From positions 220,846-284,845 of the forward strand of contig CAZDEY010000006.1 in NCBI GenBank assembly GCA_964504565.1: DNA of 64,000 nucleotides, read 5' to 3'. The translations under genes and the position numbers were made by a program. The notes beneath the pieces are model-generated. The model saw nothing but the letters and a program-made list of their open reading frames with translations, was not told the origin of the DNA and made no database searches. The stretch comes from Cesiribacter sp964504565 (GTDB lineage Bacteria; Bacteroidota; Bacteroidia; Cytophagales; Cyclobacteriaceae). Shown here in pieces: positions 22,427 to 30,202 of this stretch (its first letter is position 1; each line of letters opens with the position of its first letter).

Positions 22427-23242
22427 CTATAGTAGAATCGCGATACTTTCTTGTAACTGTTGTTTCACTATGGGCTGCAGGCTATCTAATTCCAGCATTT
22501 CTTCCATTACTGGCAAGGCAGCTTTTTCCTGCATACCGGTTAGGCCGACAATCAGCATAAGCTGAACGTTAGGGTCGGTTTGCAAACCCAGCGACCTGGC
22601 CAAGGCCTGCCTTACCAAAGGATTATCCTGATACTTTAACAGGGCTTCGGCGGCGGCCAGGCGCACATTCACGTTATCATCGAAGTGCAGGGTTTGAATT
22701 AGGGCCAGCAGTAGCTCATTACTTACCTGATTAGCCGGAACTTGCGCCGCATTATTTACCAGTTGTAACCTTTCGCCGGTGGTTATATTGCTGGCAAGCA
22801 TCTGCTTTACCGCTTCCACCTCCTGCCTTAAAGCCACCAGTTCCGTACTGGATGGATTTGCTGGTTGAGTAGTAGTTATTGCAGTATCTTTCTGACTAAG
22901 ACTTCCCGCCCCGTAGCCAATAATTAGTAAGGCTACCGCAGCCGCTACTTTCCATACCGTTGGCCATAGGCTTTTACCCGGGTTGAGCGTATGGTTAGTG
23001 TCCGCTTTTATCTTTTTAAGATATTCCGGCATTGCCATTGCCAAATCATTTACGGTTTGGCTTGACTGTACTTGTTTTTCTTTAGAATACCAGCCTAAAA
23101 TTTGGGCTTCAACCAGTAAATCGGCCGGAAGCCTATCTCCGGCAGCCAATATCTCATCTTTTAACCGACGTTCTTCAGCTAAGGTGGTTTGCCCCTCGTA
23201 GTAGCGCTCCAGCAGCGCCCTTATATCATCCCAGTTGTTCAT
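22427..23242 (-). CDS. membrane HEAT-repeat anti-sigma-like protein (module 1)
   Basis: This 271-residue protein has a cytoplasmic N-terminal helical segment (residues 1-95), one transmembrane helix (about 97-117, KVAAAVALLIIGYGAGSL) and a short coiled coil. The exported domain is of HEAT type, with DDNVNVRLAAAEALLKYQ and DPNVQLMLIVGLTGMQEKAALPVMEEML. It overlaps the upstream ECF sigma gene by 17 bases, the normal position of an anti-sigma factor. It lacks the HxxxCxxC zinc motif of classical ones. A protein-protein sensor is suggested by the HEAT part. The same layout occurs in module 2, which strengthens the call, but anti-sigma function is inference. Confidence 0.75.
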   Translation of the reverse strand: MNNWDDIRALLERYYEGQTTLAEERRLKDEILAAGDRLPADLLVEAQILGWYSKEKQVQSSQTVNDLAMAMPEYLKKIKADTNHTLNPGKSLWPTVWKVAAAVALLIIGYGAGSLSQKDTAITTTQPANPSSTELVALRQEVEAVKQMLASNITTGERLQLVNNAAQVPANQVSNELLLALIQTLHFDDNVNVRLAAAEALLKYQDNPLVRQALARSLGLQTDPNVQLMLIVGLTGMQEKAALPVMEEMLELDSLQPIVKQQLQESIAILL

Positions 23243-23744
23243 AATTGTTCACCTTATTATAGTTTTCCCGCATACTTTTTCTGGCCCGGCTAAGGGCAGT
23301 GCGTATAGCGTTAATTTGCATGCCGGTTACTTCCTGAATTTCCTCGAAAGAAAGCTCCTCAACCTCCCTCAGCCGCATAAGCCACTGCTGTTGCTCGGGT
23401 AGCTTACGCATAAGCTCAACTAGTACGGCCTCCGCATCATTTGCTTCGGCTTGCTGTGCCGGTGTAGCCTCGGTTGCTTCGTAAAAACCGCTTTCATCTA
23501 TAGTATGCTGGTATTTATGCTTCTTACTCCGATGTCTATCCAGACAGGTATTTCTAAGCGTTCGCAGGGCGTAGGCTTCTACGTTGTGGCAAAGCGGCAA
23601 CTTTTCCTTTTGCTGCCATAGCCGTAGCATACTTTCCTGCACCATATCTTCGGCATCCTGCTCGGTAGGCATAAACCACCGGGCCAGCCTATACATGCGG
23701 TCTTTAGTGGGTAGTACTTTGGTTTTGAAGAGTTCCAGTTCCAT
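23226..23744 (-). CDS. ECF sigma factor (module 1)
   Basis: This RNA polymerase sigma-70 family protein has region 2 (RLARWFMPTEQDAEDMVQESMLRLW) and region 4 (LSFEEIQEVTGMQINAIRTALSRARKSM). Starting at the ATG at 23744 it has 172 residues. It is the first gene of the module, overlaps the membrane HEAT gene by 17 bases and is followed by the two DUF4097 genes. Region 4 has the usual RxALSRARK pattern. No clear TAnnTTTG box is seen before its ATG, and a terminator-like hairpin lies 104 bases upstream. Confidence 0.9.
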   Translation of the reverse strand: MELELFKTKVLPTKDRMYRLARWFMPTEQDAEDMVQESMLRLWQQKEKLPLCHNVEAYALRTLRNTCLDRHRSKKHKYQHTIDESGFYEATEATPAQQAEANDAEAVLVELMRKLPEQQQWLMRLREVEELSFEEIQEVTGMQINAIRTALSRARKSMRENYNKVNNYEQLG

Positions 23745-23847
23745 GGATACTAGCAAGACGAGTAAGCCGAGGCGGCATTACAGCTAGGCTGAAAATAATT
23801 GAAAAAAATATTAAAAATGCTACTCAGTTAATTGCAAACGCACAAAA

Positions 23848-23875
23848 AAGCCCTGACTATCCGTAGCCAAGGCTT
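23848..23875 (-). terminator. terminator-like hairpin between the two sigma modules
   Basis: AAGCC (23848-23852) pairs with GGCTT (23871-23875), with a bulged extension, and on the minus strand is followed by six Ts. It would end the transcript of module 2. The loop is long, so strength is uncertain. Confidence 0.6.
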
Positions 23876-23897
23876 AGCAAATTTAATAGGTAGCTAC

Positions 23898-24713
23898 TTA
23901 CTTCTTTCTTATATACACATTGCCGTTCAGGCTTTTTATATAGATTTCGGGGCCGCCGCCGTTTACGGTTCCTTGCACCCACTCGTCTATTTTAACCTGG
24001 TACATACCGTCGGCCGAGGTAGACTGGCTCCGGGTGGTTTCGCGCTTCATTTTCATATCAAAGTCAGTATAAATTTCGCCGAACTGCGATTTTGCCTTTA
24101 CCGAAAATTTAGCCTGAGGCGGCAGGTTTAGCTTAATTTTACCATTCAGGTTAGTGAAGCTCAGTACTTCGTTGCCGGTAAGCTGGGCAAAATCAGCTTC
24201 AACATTGCCGTTTAGAGTATTTACGGCGGCCGAACCGGCAATATCTTTCAGGTAGATGGAGCCGTTTAAGTTGCTAATATCCAGCTCGCCGCGCACGCCG
24301 GTAACTTTAATAGTACCGTCGTTTACGGTTTTAAGGCTAAGCGAAAAGTTCTTGGGAACCAAAATACTCAGGTCGGCGGCCCGCATAAAGGAAGTTACTT
24401 TTACGGTTACATCATTATTATCTTCCTGAATCTCCAGCCCCATAGAATTATTTGATACTCGCTTCATGCCGTCCACCTCGTCCGGGGCCTGTCGGTTAGG
24501 CCGGCCGGTAATGTTGCTGTAGCGAACCACTACCTCCTTGCCGGAATAAGCTTCTACCTCTATACTACCCTGCAGGGTTTGTACGCTCAACCTACCCGGC
24601 TGGCCGGGTTTGCTTAGCGGTATGGCAACCTGATCGTCGCCCTGGGCCAGACTTGCTTCACTTAGCAAAAGTGGTGCAAGTAGCAGTAGGCTCCATTTTA
24701 TATATTTTTTCAT
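23898..24713 (-). CDS. exported DUF4097-type beta-solenoid protein (module 2, second copy)
   Basis: This 271-residue protein has a signal peptide (SLLLLAPLLLSEASLAQG). The regular strand repeats of the DUF4097 family follow, such as LSVQTLQGSIEVEAYSGKEVVVRYSN, LSLKTVNDGTIKVTGVRG and ELDISNLNGSIYLKDIAG. It ends in NGNVYIRKK, the same C-terminal pattern as its neighbours. Its start overlaps the stop of the previous DUF4097 gene by 4 bases, indicating coupling. Function is unknown; the solenoid could be a structural or adhesive surface element. Confidence 0.78.
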   Translation of the reverse strand: MKKYIKWSLLLLAPLLLSEASLAQGDDQVAIPLSKPGQPGRLSVQTLQGSIEVEAYSGKEVVVRYSNITGRPNRQAPDEVDGMKRVSNNSMGLEIQEDNNDVTVKVTSFMRAADLSILVPKNFSLSLKTVNDGTIKVTGVRGELDISNLNGSIYLKDIAGSAAVNTLNGNVEADFAQLTGNEVLSFTNLNGKIKLNLPPQAKFSVKAKSQFGEIYTDFDMKMKRETTRSQSTSADGMYQVKIDEWVQGTVNGGGPEIYIKSLNGNVYIRKK

Positions 24714-25531
24714 TTCTTACCTTTTTTTAAGTAAATACTTCCGTTCACGGTGTTCACCTCTACCTTAGGGCCTTCGGCATTACCAATTTTTACCAGGCTG
24801 TTGGCCCCTATCTTCACTATATCATTCTTCTTTTTACTGATATCCGTACCTAGCGAGTAGTCGTAATCAGTATAGAATTCGCCGTGCAGGCTGGCGTACT
24901 TTACACTTCCGTTAAAATCAGTAGGGTATTCCAAGTGAACCTCGCCGTTTACCGTATTGAATTTGGTATTTTGGGCTGGCGTTTTATTGCTCTGCACCCA
25001 TATATCGCCGTTTACTGTATTAGCTTCTACCTCGCTGTTTACATTCTCTACCCGCACGTGCCCATTTATATTATTGGCGTGTATGGGACCGTTTAGCTGA
25101 GTTAATTTTACATCACCTTTATTTATGGTTGAAGCTTTTACGGTGAGGTTGTTCGGTACTTTTACGGTAATGTCGTAGTGAGCCTCTATCCCATCATTTC
25201 GGCCGTTATTGCGGCTGTTTACATTATACGACCAGCCGTAGTCTTTCTTTTTCACTTCTACCCCGGGGCCGTCTAAGTAAATAAGCGTATAGTTTCTATC
25301 CTGAATAAGCTTGAGCTGATATTCCTGATCTTTTCGCTTTTCAACAGCCGACACTTGTATTTCGGTACCGCTATAGCCCAGCACGTTTACTGCACCGTTT
25401 ATATTCATTATTTCTAGGTGATAGTCCGAACTATTGGCCGGTACACTTTCACTAAGCTTTACTGTATTTTGGGCTTGGGCAATACTCCCCGCTAGTAGAA
25501 GCGTAAGCACCAGATAGTTTATTTTTTTCAT
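24710..25531 (-). CDS. exported DUF4097-type beta-solenoid protein (module 2, first copy)
   Basis: This 273-residue protein has a signal peptide (LVLTLLLAGSIAQAQ). Asn/Gly-rich strand repeats follow: LEIMNINGAVNVLGYSGTEIQVSAV, HANNINGHVRVENVNSEVEANTVNGDIWV and NTVNGEVHLEYP. These give a clear periodic NxxNGxVxV pattern typical of a beta solenoid. It ends with NGSIYLKKGKK. It follows the module 2 HEAT gene by 6 bases and overlaps the next DUF4097 gene by 4. The repeat is more regular here than in module 1. Confidence 0.78.
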   Translation of the reverse strand: MKKINYLVLTLLLAGSIAQAQNTVKLSESVPANSSDYHLEIMNINGAVNVLGYSGTEIQVSAVEKRKDQEYQLKLIQDRNYTLIYLDGPGVEVKKKDYGWSYNVNSRNNGRNDGIEAHYDITVKVPNNLTVKASTINKGDVKLTQLNGPIHANNINGHVRVENVNSEVEANTVNGDIWVQSNKTPAQNTKFNTVNGEVHLEYPTDFNGSVKYASLHGEFYTDYDYSLGTDISKKKNDIVKIGANSLVKIGNAEGPKVEVNTVNGSIYLKKGKK

Positions 25532-25537
25532 GATGGT

Positions 25538-26335
25538 CTATATTAAAGTTTGAAGGGTTCTTTCCAGTTGCTGTTCGGCCGAACGGTCCAGAGTTTTATC
25601 CTTTAGTAATTCTTGCAGGGGTTCAATAGCCCGCTTCTCCTGTATAGCCGCCAGTTCATCGGCCAGGGCTATGAGTACCAGCGGGGAGTCTTGCCGAGAA
25701 AGTGAGCGTACCAGACCTTCGCGTACCTGGGCGTGCTTGGTATGCTTGTGCAATACTTCTATAGCCGCCAGGCGCACATTTACGCTAGGGTCGCTATTTA
25801 AGGTTTTAAACAGTGCCTCAATAAGTTGCTGATCGGCATTAGGCAACTCCTGGCTTACATTCACTGCCTTTAAGCGTTCGGTAGCCGACTGGCTTTCCAG
25901 CTTGCTCAGCAGCATAGTTTGCTGAAGATCGGACACCTGGGTTTGTAACTGGCTAATCTGGTTCTGGTACGGCTCAATCGGCCTAAGCATATAGCCGCCA
26001 ACCAAGCCCAGTAGTAATAACATACCAGCCGCCGCTAACTGACCGAACGAAATGTGACTTTCGGTAAACCAGTTTTGTATACTACTCCACAAGCCTGGTT
26101 TACGTTCCTGGGCTTCTGCATCGGCCAGCATAGCGTAAAAATTATTGCGTAGCTGAGCAGTAGGTTCCGGAGCCGGGCTTTGGCTAACGGCTTGGCTAAA
26201 GCTTCGGTAAGCTTCCAGGTCTTCCTGCTTTAATTCACCGGTGGCCAGTAGCTTAGTTAGCTGCTGATGTTCTGCTTCACTCAACTGGTTTTGTGCCCAG
26301 CCTTCAACTAAATATCCATATTGCTCATCAATCAT
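25538..26335 (-). CDS. membrane HEAT-repeat anti-sigma-like protein (module 2)
   Basis: This 265-residue protein has the same architecture as the module 1 HEAT protein. A cytoplasmic N-terminus (1-93) is followed by one transmembrane helix (about 95-117, FGQLAAAGMLLLLGLVGGYML), a coiled coil (QNQISQLQTQVSDLQQTML) and an exported HEAT domain (SVNVRLAAIEVLHKHTKHAQVREGLVRSL and EKRAIEPLQELLKDK). It overlaps the ECF sigma gene upstream by 4 bases. Together with module 1 it forms a pair of paralogues. No zinc-type anti-sigma motif is present. It is probably a membrane regulator that holds the sigma factor, by analogy of position. Confidence 0.75.
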   Translation of the reverse strand: MIDEQYGYLVEGWAQNQLSEAEHQQLTKLLATGELKQEDLEAYRSFSQAVSQSPAPEPTAQLRNNFYAMLADAEAQERKPGLWSSIQNWFTESHISFGQLAAAGMLLLLGLVGGYMLRPIEPYQNQISQLQTQVSDLQQTMLLSKLESQSATERLKAVNVSQELPNADQQLIEALFKTLNSDPSVNVRLAAIEVLHKHTKHAQVREGLVRSLSRQDSPLVLIALADELAAIQEKRAIEPLQELLKDKTLDRSAEQQLERTLQTLI

Positions 26336-26910
26336 TTCGTTACCTCCTTATCTAGTTTCAAGTATACTTGCTTTAGCTCCTGCATTGCCCGGAATACCTT
26401 AATTCGCGCATTATTTTCGGTACAACCCCACAGCTCGGCAATTTCCTTATGCTTCATGCCCTGTAGTTTACTGAGAGTTATAAGTTCTCGCTTTTCACCG
26501 TCTAAGCCATTTAGTGCCTGCTGCAGCATGTCCAGTTCCTCCTCCCGGTCGGTATCGTGCGGGTTTTCACTGAATTTCAGCTTATCCTGCTCACCGGAAA
26601 TATCCTCTTGATACCCTCGTTTTTTATTCCGTCGCCAATGGTCATTTACCACGTTTCGGGCCAAGTGAAACATCCAGGCTGAAAAGGCTCCCCGCCCGGC
26701 AAAAGTGGCTTTGTACTTCAGTATGCGCTCAAATACTACCTGGGTTAAATCTTCTCCTAAATCAGCATCGCCGGTAAGCCGGTAAAAGTAGGCGTACAAC
26801 TGCTTATGGTAGCGTTCAAACAACAGGCCCAGGCAAGAAAGCTTACCGGCTTGCACCTGTTCCATAAGGTGGTTGTCGCTTAGCGAGGCTGTAGAAGAGG
26901 GCTTCTGCAT
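26332..26910 (-). CDS. ECF sigma factor (module 2)
   Basis: This 192-residue sigma-70 family protein has region 2 (LLFERYHKQLYAYFYRLTGDADLGEDLTQVVFERILKY) and region 4 (LSKLQGMKHKEIAELWGCTENNARIKVFRAMQEL). It heads the second sigma/HEAT/DUF4097 module. Upstream, a minus-strand TAAGTTTG at 26969-26976 overlaps a perfect 19-bp palindrome (26971-26989), giving a promoter with a candidate control site. It shares that intergenic region with the divergent quinone oxidoreductase gene. It differs enough from the module 1 sigma factor that duplication must be old. Confidence 0.9.
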   Translation of the reverse strand: MQKPSSTASLSDNHLMEQVQAGKLSCLGLLFERYHKQLYAYFYRLTGDADLGEDLTQVVFERILKYKATFAGRGAFSAWMFHLARNVVNDHWRRNKKRGYQEDISGEQDKLKFSENPHDTDREEELDMLQQALNGLDGEKRELITLSKLQGMKHKEIAELWGCTENNARIKVFRAMQELKQVYLKLDKEVTK

Positions 26911-26970
26911 AGTTGTCCAGGAAAACTCCGAAAAACTGCCGGCGTTACAGGAAAGTCAGAAAAAATTTCA

Positions 26971-26989
26971 AACTTAAGAATCTTAAGTT
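26971..26989. promoter_or_regulatory. 19-bp perfect palindrome in the divergent promoter region
   Basis: AACTTAAGA, one central A and TCTTAAGTT form a perfect palindrome. It overlaps a minus-strand -7 box (TAAGTTTG, 26969-26976) of the module 2 sigma gene and lies 20 bases before the oxidoreductase ATG, so it could control either. Confidence 0.55.
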
Positions 26990-27008
26990 ACCGTAAATAA
27001 ACCAGACT

Positions 27009-27983
27009 ATGCAGGCCGTACTAGTAAAGAATCAGCAGTTAGTTATTGGAGAATACCCCAAACCTAAACCGGGCCCCCACGAGGCACTTATTGAGGTAGC
27101 CGCCGCCGGCGTTAACCGGGCCGATACGCTGCAACGACAGGGAAAATACCCACCTCCGCGCGGGGCCAGCAGCCTTTTAGGGCTGGAGGTTGCCGGAACT
27201 GTAGTTGAATTAGGCAGTAAAGTCCGTACGCTAAAGAAGGGCGATAAAGTTATGGGCTTGCTGCCGGGCGGCGGGTATGCCCAGTACGCGGTAATGGCCG
27301 AAGGTTTAGCCCTGCCCGTACCCGCAGGAATGGAGTTTACCGAAGCTGCCGCCATACCGGAGGTATTTTTAACCGCCTGGCAGGCTTTAGTTTGGTTAGC
27401 CAAGCTGGAGGAAGGGGAAACTGTACTAATTCATGCCGGGGCCAGCGGGGTAGGCACGGCCACCATACAACTTGCCAAAGCTAAAGGAGCCCAGGTTATA
27501 GTAACTGCCAGCAAGCCCAAACATAAGCTCTGTAAGCAATTAGGCGCAACCTACGCTATTGACTATAAAACCCAAAATTGGGCCGAGCGGGTAAGCTACC
27601 TGACCCAGGGCAGGGGGGCGAATGTAATAATTGATTTTATAGCCGCCGACTATTGGCAGGATAACCTACAAAGCCTAACTACCGACGGTCGTTTGGTTAT
27701 GCTGGCGTTGCTTGGCGGGCATAAGATAGAAGGAAGCCTGGCTCCCATTCTCCAGAAAAGGTTAAGTATACTGGGTAGCACCCTACGCTCCCGCTCGGTA
27801 GAGTACCAAAGCAGACTTACTGAGGATTTAGCCCGGTTTCTATTACCAAAATTGGAAGACGGCAGCATTAAACCGGTTATAGATACCATTTTGCCGTGGC
27901 AGGAGGTTGCCGAAGCCCACCGAAAAATTGAAGCTAACGGAAACGCCGGAAAGATTGTCTTAGATTTTAATTTAACAATTTAA
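27009..27983 (+). CDS. zinc-independent NAD(P)H:quinone oxidoreductase (PIG3/QOR family)
   Basis: This 324-residue medium-chain reductase has an N-terminal GroES-like domain (residues about 1-125) without zinc-binding cysteines. A Rossmann domain follows with the nucleotide loop HAGASGVGTATIQLAKAKGAQVIVTASKP near residues 140-170. It ends with GKIVLDF. The PIG3-type motif GLLPGGGYAQYAVM and PEVFLTAWQALVWLA support the subfamily, which reduces quinones with NADPH. It is divergent from the sigma factor gene and stands alone. Confidence 0.88.
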   Translation: MQAVLVKNQQLVIGEYPKPKPGPHEALIEVAAAGVNRADTLQRQGKYPPPRGASSLLGLEVAGTVVELGSKVRTLKKGDKVMGLLPGGGYAQYAVMAEGLALPVPAGMEFTEAAAIPEVFLTAWQALVWLAKLEEGETVLIHAGASGVGTATIQLAKAKGAQVIVTASKPKHKLCKQLGATYAIDYKTQNWAERVSYLTQGRGANVIIDFIAADYWQDNLQSLTTDGRLVMLALLGGHKIEGSLAPILQKRLSILGSTLRSRSVEYQSRLTEDLARFLLPKLEDGSIKPVIDTILPWQEVAEAHRKIEANGNAGKIVLDFNLTI

Positions 27984-28027
27984 GTTAGCCGCAGTTAGTA
28001 CTTGAGTTTCAACTATTTTTTAGAATT

Positions 28028-28606
28028 ATGAAAAGATATTTTTTAGCAATTGGGTTACTAAGTTTTGTAGGTTTCACCGCTTGTGATAGTGACCGCCGCG
28101 TGGCCGACGGCGAAGGCTATAATGATACTACTGAAGTAGCCGATAATAACGGCAATATGGCCAGCAACGACCTTGATGATGAGGCCGAAGAATTTATGAC
28201 TAAAGCTGCCCTGAGCGGCATGACGGAGGTTGAGCTAAGCAAGTTAGCGCAGGAAAAAGGCACCAGAGCTGAGGTTAAAGAATTTGGCCAAATGATGGTA
28301 AACGACCATAGTGCCGCTAACCAAAAACTTAAAGGCATTGCCCAAAGCTTAAACTATACCTTACCCGCCCAACTTGATGAGGACCACCAGGAAAAAATTA
28401 ATAAGCTACAAGAACTAAGCGGGGCGGAGTTTGACCAGGAATACGTAAACATGATGGTAGAGGCTCATAATAAGGATATTAATTTATTTGAGGATATGGA
28501 AGATGATATTGATAACGCCCAACTCAAGCAATTCATTAGCACTACCTTACCCACCCTACGTCAGCACGATCAGCGGATCAACGAGATTCATGATATGATG
28601 AAATAA
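28028..28606 (+). CDS. DUF4142 family lipoprotein
   Basis: This 192-residue lipoprotein has a lipobox FTAC near residue 19 and an acidic Asn/Asp-rich linker. The helical DUF4142 domain has paired conserved motifs: EEFMTKAALSGMTEVELSKLAQEKGTRAEVKEFGQMMVNDHSAANQKL and YVNMMVEAHNKDINLFEDM. The two H-x(2-3)-A/N signatures resemble ferritin-like helices. Family function is unknown; members often occur in stress-related or predicted periplasmic settings. It follows the oxidoreductase by 44 bases and ends before a strong terminator. Confidence 0.85.
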   Translation: MKRYFLAIGLLSFVGFTACDSDRRVADGEGYNDTTEVADNNGNMASNDLDDEAEEFMTKAALSGMTEVELSKLAQEKGTRAEVKEFGQMMVNDHSAANQKLKGIAQSLNYTLPAQLDEDHQEKINKLQELSGAEFDQEYVNMMVEAHNKDINLFEDMEDDIDNAQLKQFISTTLPTLRQHDQRINEIHDMMK

Positions 28607-28628
28607 ATGGTATATTGAACTATAAATG

Positions 28629-28656
28629 AAAGGCCGGAGAATTATTTCCGGCCTTT
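28629..28656 (+). terminator. rho-independent terminator after the DUF4142 gene
   Basis: AAAGGCCGGA (28629-28638) pairs with TCCGGCCTTT (28647-28656) and is followed by a T-run. On the other strand it could also end the convergent SDR transcript, since the stem is symmetrical and lies just past both stops. Confidence 0.9.
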
Positions 28657-28658
28657 TT

Positions 28659-30164
28659 TTATGCTTCTACCAAGTGCTGGTTTTCCAGTTGTAATTTGGC
28701 TTGTTGATCTTCTTCCTGATAATGAACAATACGGTTGATCATTCCTTTAAAAATAAACAAATGGAATGGCCATACGGAGTACCAGTATAATCTTCCTAAT
28801 AAACCTTTTGGCCTAAAGGTAGCGGTTTGCAAAAGCTCCGGATCCTGGCCTTCGCATTCCTTTATACAAAATTCTAACCAGGCTTCGCCCGGAAGTTTCA
28901 TTTCGGCGTAAAGTAATAACCTGCCTTTCATTTTATCGGCAACCAAAACCCGCCAAAAATCTAAGGCATCGCCGGCACCTATTTGATTGGGGCTTCGGCG
29001 GCCCCGGCGCAGGCCTACCCCACCTACCAGCTTATCCAGCCAGCCTCGTAGTTTCCATAGCCGGTTCCAGTAGTACCAACCCCGGTTACCACCTATTTGC
29101 CATAAATTATTTACTACCTGCGGCCTAAGCGTTGGTTTAAACTCAACCGATTTTTTGTCTACAAAACAGCCGTGGGTTGGCACCTGCACGTATTCCTGCA
29201 ATCGGCCGGTTATCCGGTTACTCATTACGGCATCTTTCCAGCTACTGATAACCTCGTTCTGTTCAATTTTAGCAAATGCCTTTTTAACTGCAGTTTTGTA
29301 GGAATAAAGTTTCTGAGGAATAATATCTCGGATGCGCTTATCTTTCTGAATTACCTCATTATGCATACTATCCACTAAATTGCGAGCTAATGCAAATGAG
29401 GTTGAGGTAACCAGGTACAGCCAGTAGCTGCTGAGGCGCGGCGTCATAACCGGCACGGTTATTATATAGCGTTTCAGTCCCCGGGCTTCGGCAAACTGCA
29501 GCATCATTTGCCTATAGGTAAGAATATTTGGCCCGCCAATATCAAAGGTTTGACCTATGGCCTCCTGGCACAAGAGCACTCCTTTCAAGTACTGTAGCAC
29601 ATTGTGAACCCCTATTGGCTGACATTTGGTTTCTATCCATTTTGGGGCAATCATAACTGGTAGCTTTTCCACCAAATCACGAATTATTTCGAAGGATGAG
29701 CTACCGGAACCTATAATTATTGCCGCCCGCAGTACCGTAACCGGAACTTCACCTTCGGCCAGCACATCTTCTACATGCAAACGCGACTGCAAATGCTCGG
29801 ATAGTTCTTTGTCTTCGTCGTTAGATATGCCGCTAAGGTATATAATTTGCTTAGCCTGGGTTTTATTAACTGCCTGCTGAAAATTACGGGCGCTATTTTC
29901 TTCCTTTTTCTGAAAATTACCATGGCCGCCGCTCATGCTATGCACCAGGTAGTAGGCGGCGTCTATATCTTCAGGAATTTTATTCAGCGAATCTTCATCT
30001 AGTAGGTCGGCCTCTATAACCTCAACTTTCCCTTGCAGATCGTCTTCTAAAACCAGCCGCCCGGCATCGCGTACCAGACAAACCACCTGGGCTCCATCGT
30101 TAACCAGTACCGGCAACAAACGGCGGCCAATATACCCGGTAGCTCCTGTCAGTAAAATTTTCAT
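28659..30164 (-). CDS. SDR-family NAD(P)-binding protein with C-terminal DUF2867
   Basis: This 501-residue two-domain protein has an N-terminal NmrA/SDR-like Rossmann fold (residues 1-310). Its nucleotide loop is GATGYIGRRLLPVL, with the AAYYLVHSMSGG and IIYLSGISN segments. The C-terminal DUF2867 domain (about 330-490) has GNRGWYYWNRLWKLRGWLDKLVGGVGLRRGRR and ends with a hydrophobic stretch (GRLYWYSVWPFHLFIFKGM) that may associate with the membrane. Members of this type (E. coli YbjT-like) are of unknown substrate. It is convergent with DUF4142 and upstream-adjacent to the aspartyl protease gene by 38 bases. Confidence 0.87.
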   Translation of the reverse strand: MKILLTGATGYIGRRLLPVLVNDGAQVVCLVRDAGRLVLEDDLQGKVEVIEADLLDEDSLNKIPEDIDAAYYLVHSMSGGHGNFQKKEENSARNFQQAVNKTQAKQIIYLSGISNDEDKELSEHLQSRLHVEDVLAEGEVPVTVLRAAIIIGSGSSSFEIIRDLVEKLPVMIAPKWIETKCQPIGVHNVLQYLKGVLLCQEAIGQTFDIGGPNILTYRQMMLQFAEARGLKRYIITVPVMTPRLSSYWLYLVTSTSFALARNLVDSMHNEVIQKDKRIRDIIPQKLYSYKTAVKKAFAKIEQNEVISSWKDAVMSNRITGRLQEYVQVPTHGCFVDKKSVEFKPTLRPQVVNNLWQIGGNRGWYYWNRLWKLRGWLDKLVGGVGLRRGRRSPNQIGAGDALDFWRVLVADKMKGRLLLYAEMKLPGEAWLEFCIKECEGQDPELLQTATFRPKGLLGRLYWYSVWPFHLFIFKGMINRIVHYQEEDQQAKLQLENQHLVEA

Positions 30165-30202
30165 AGGTAATTTTACGGGCTTAACCAGCCGCAGGTTAGG
30201 CC

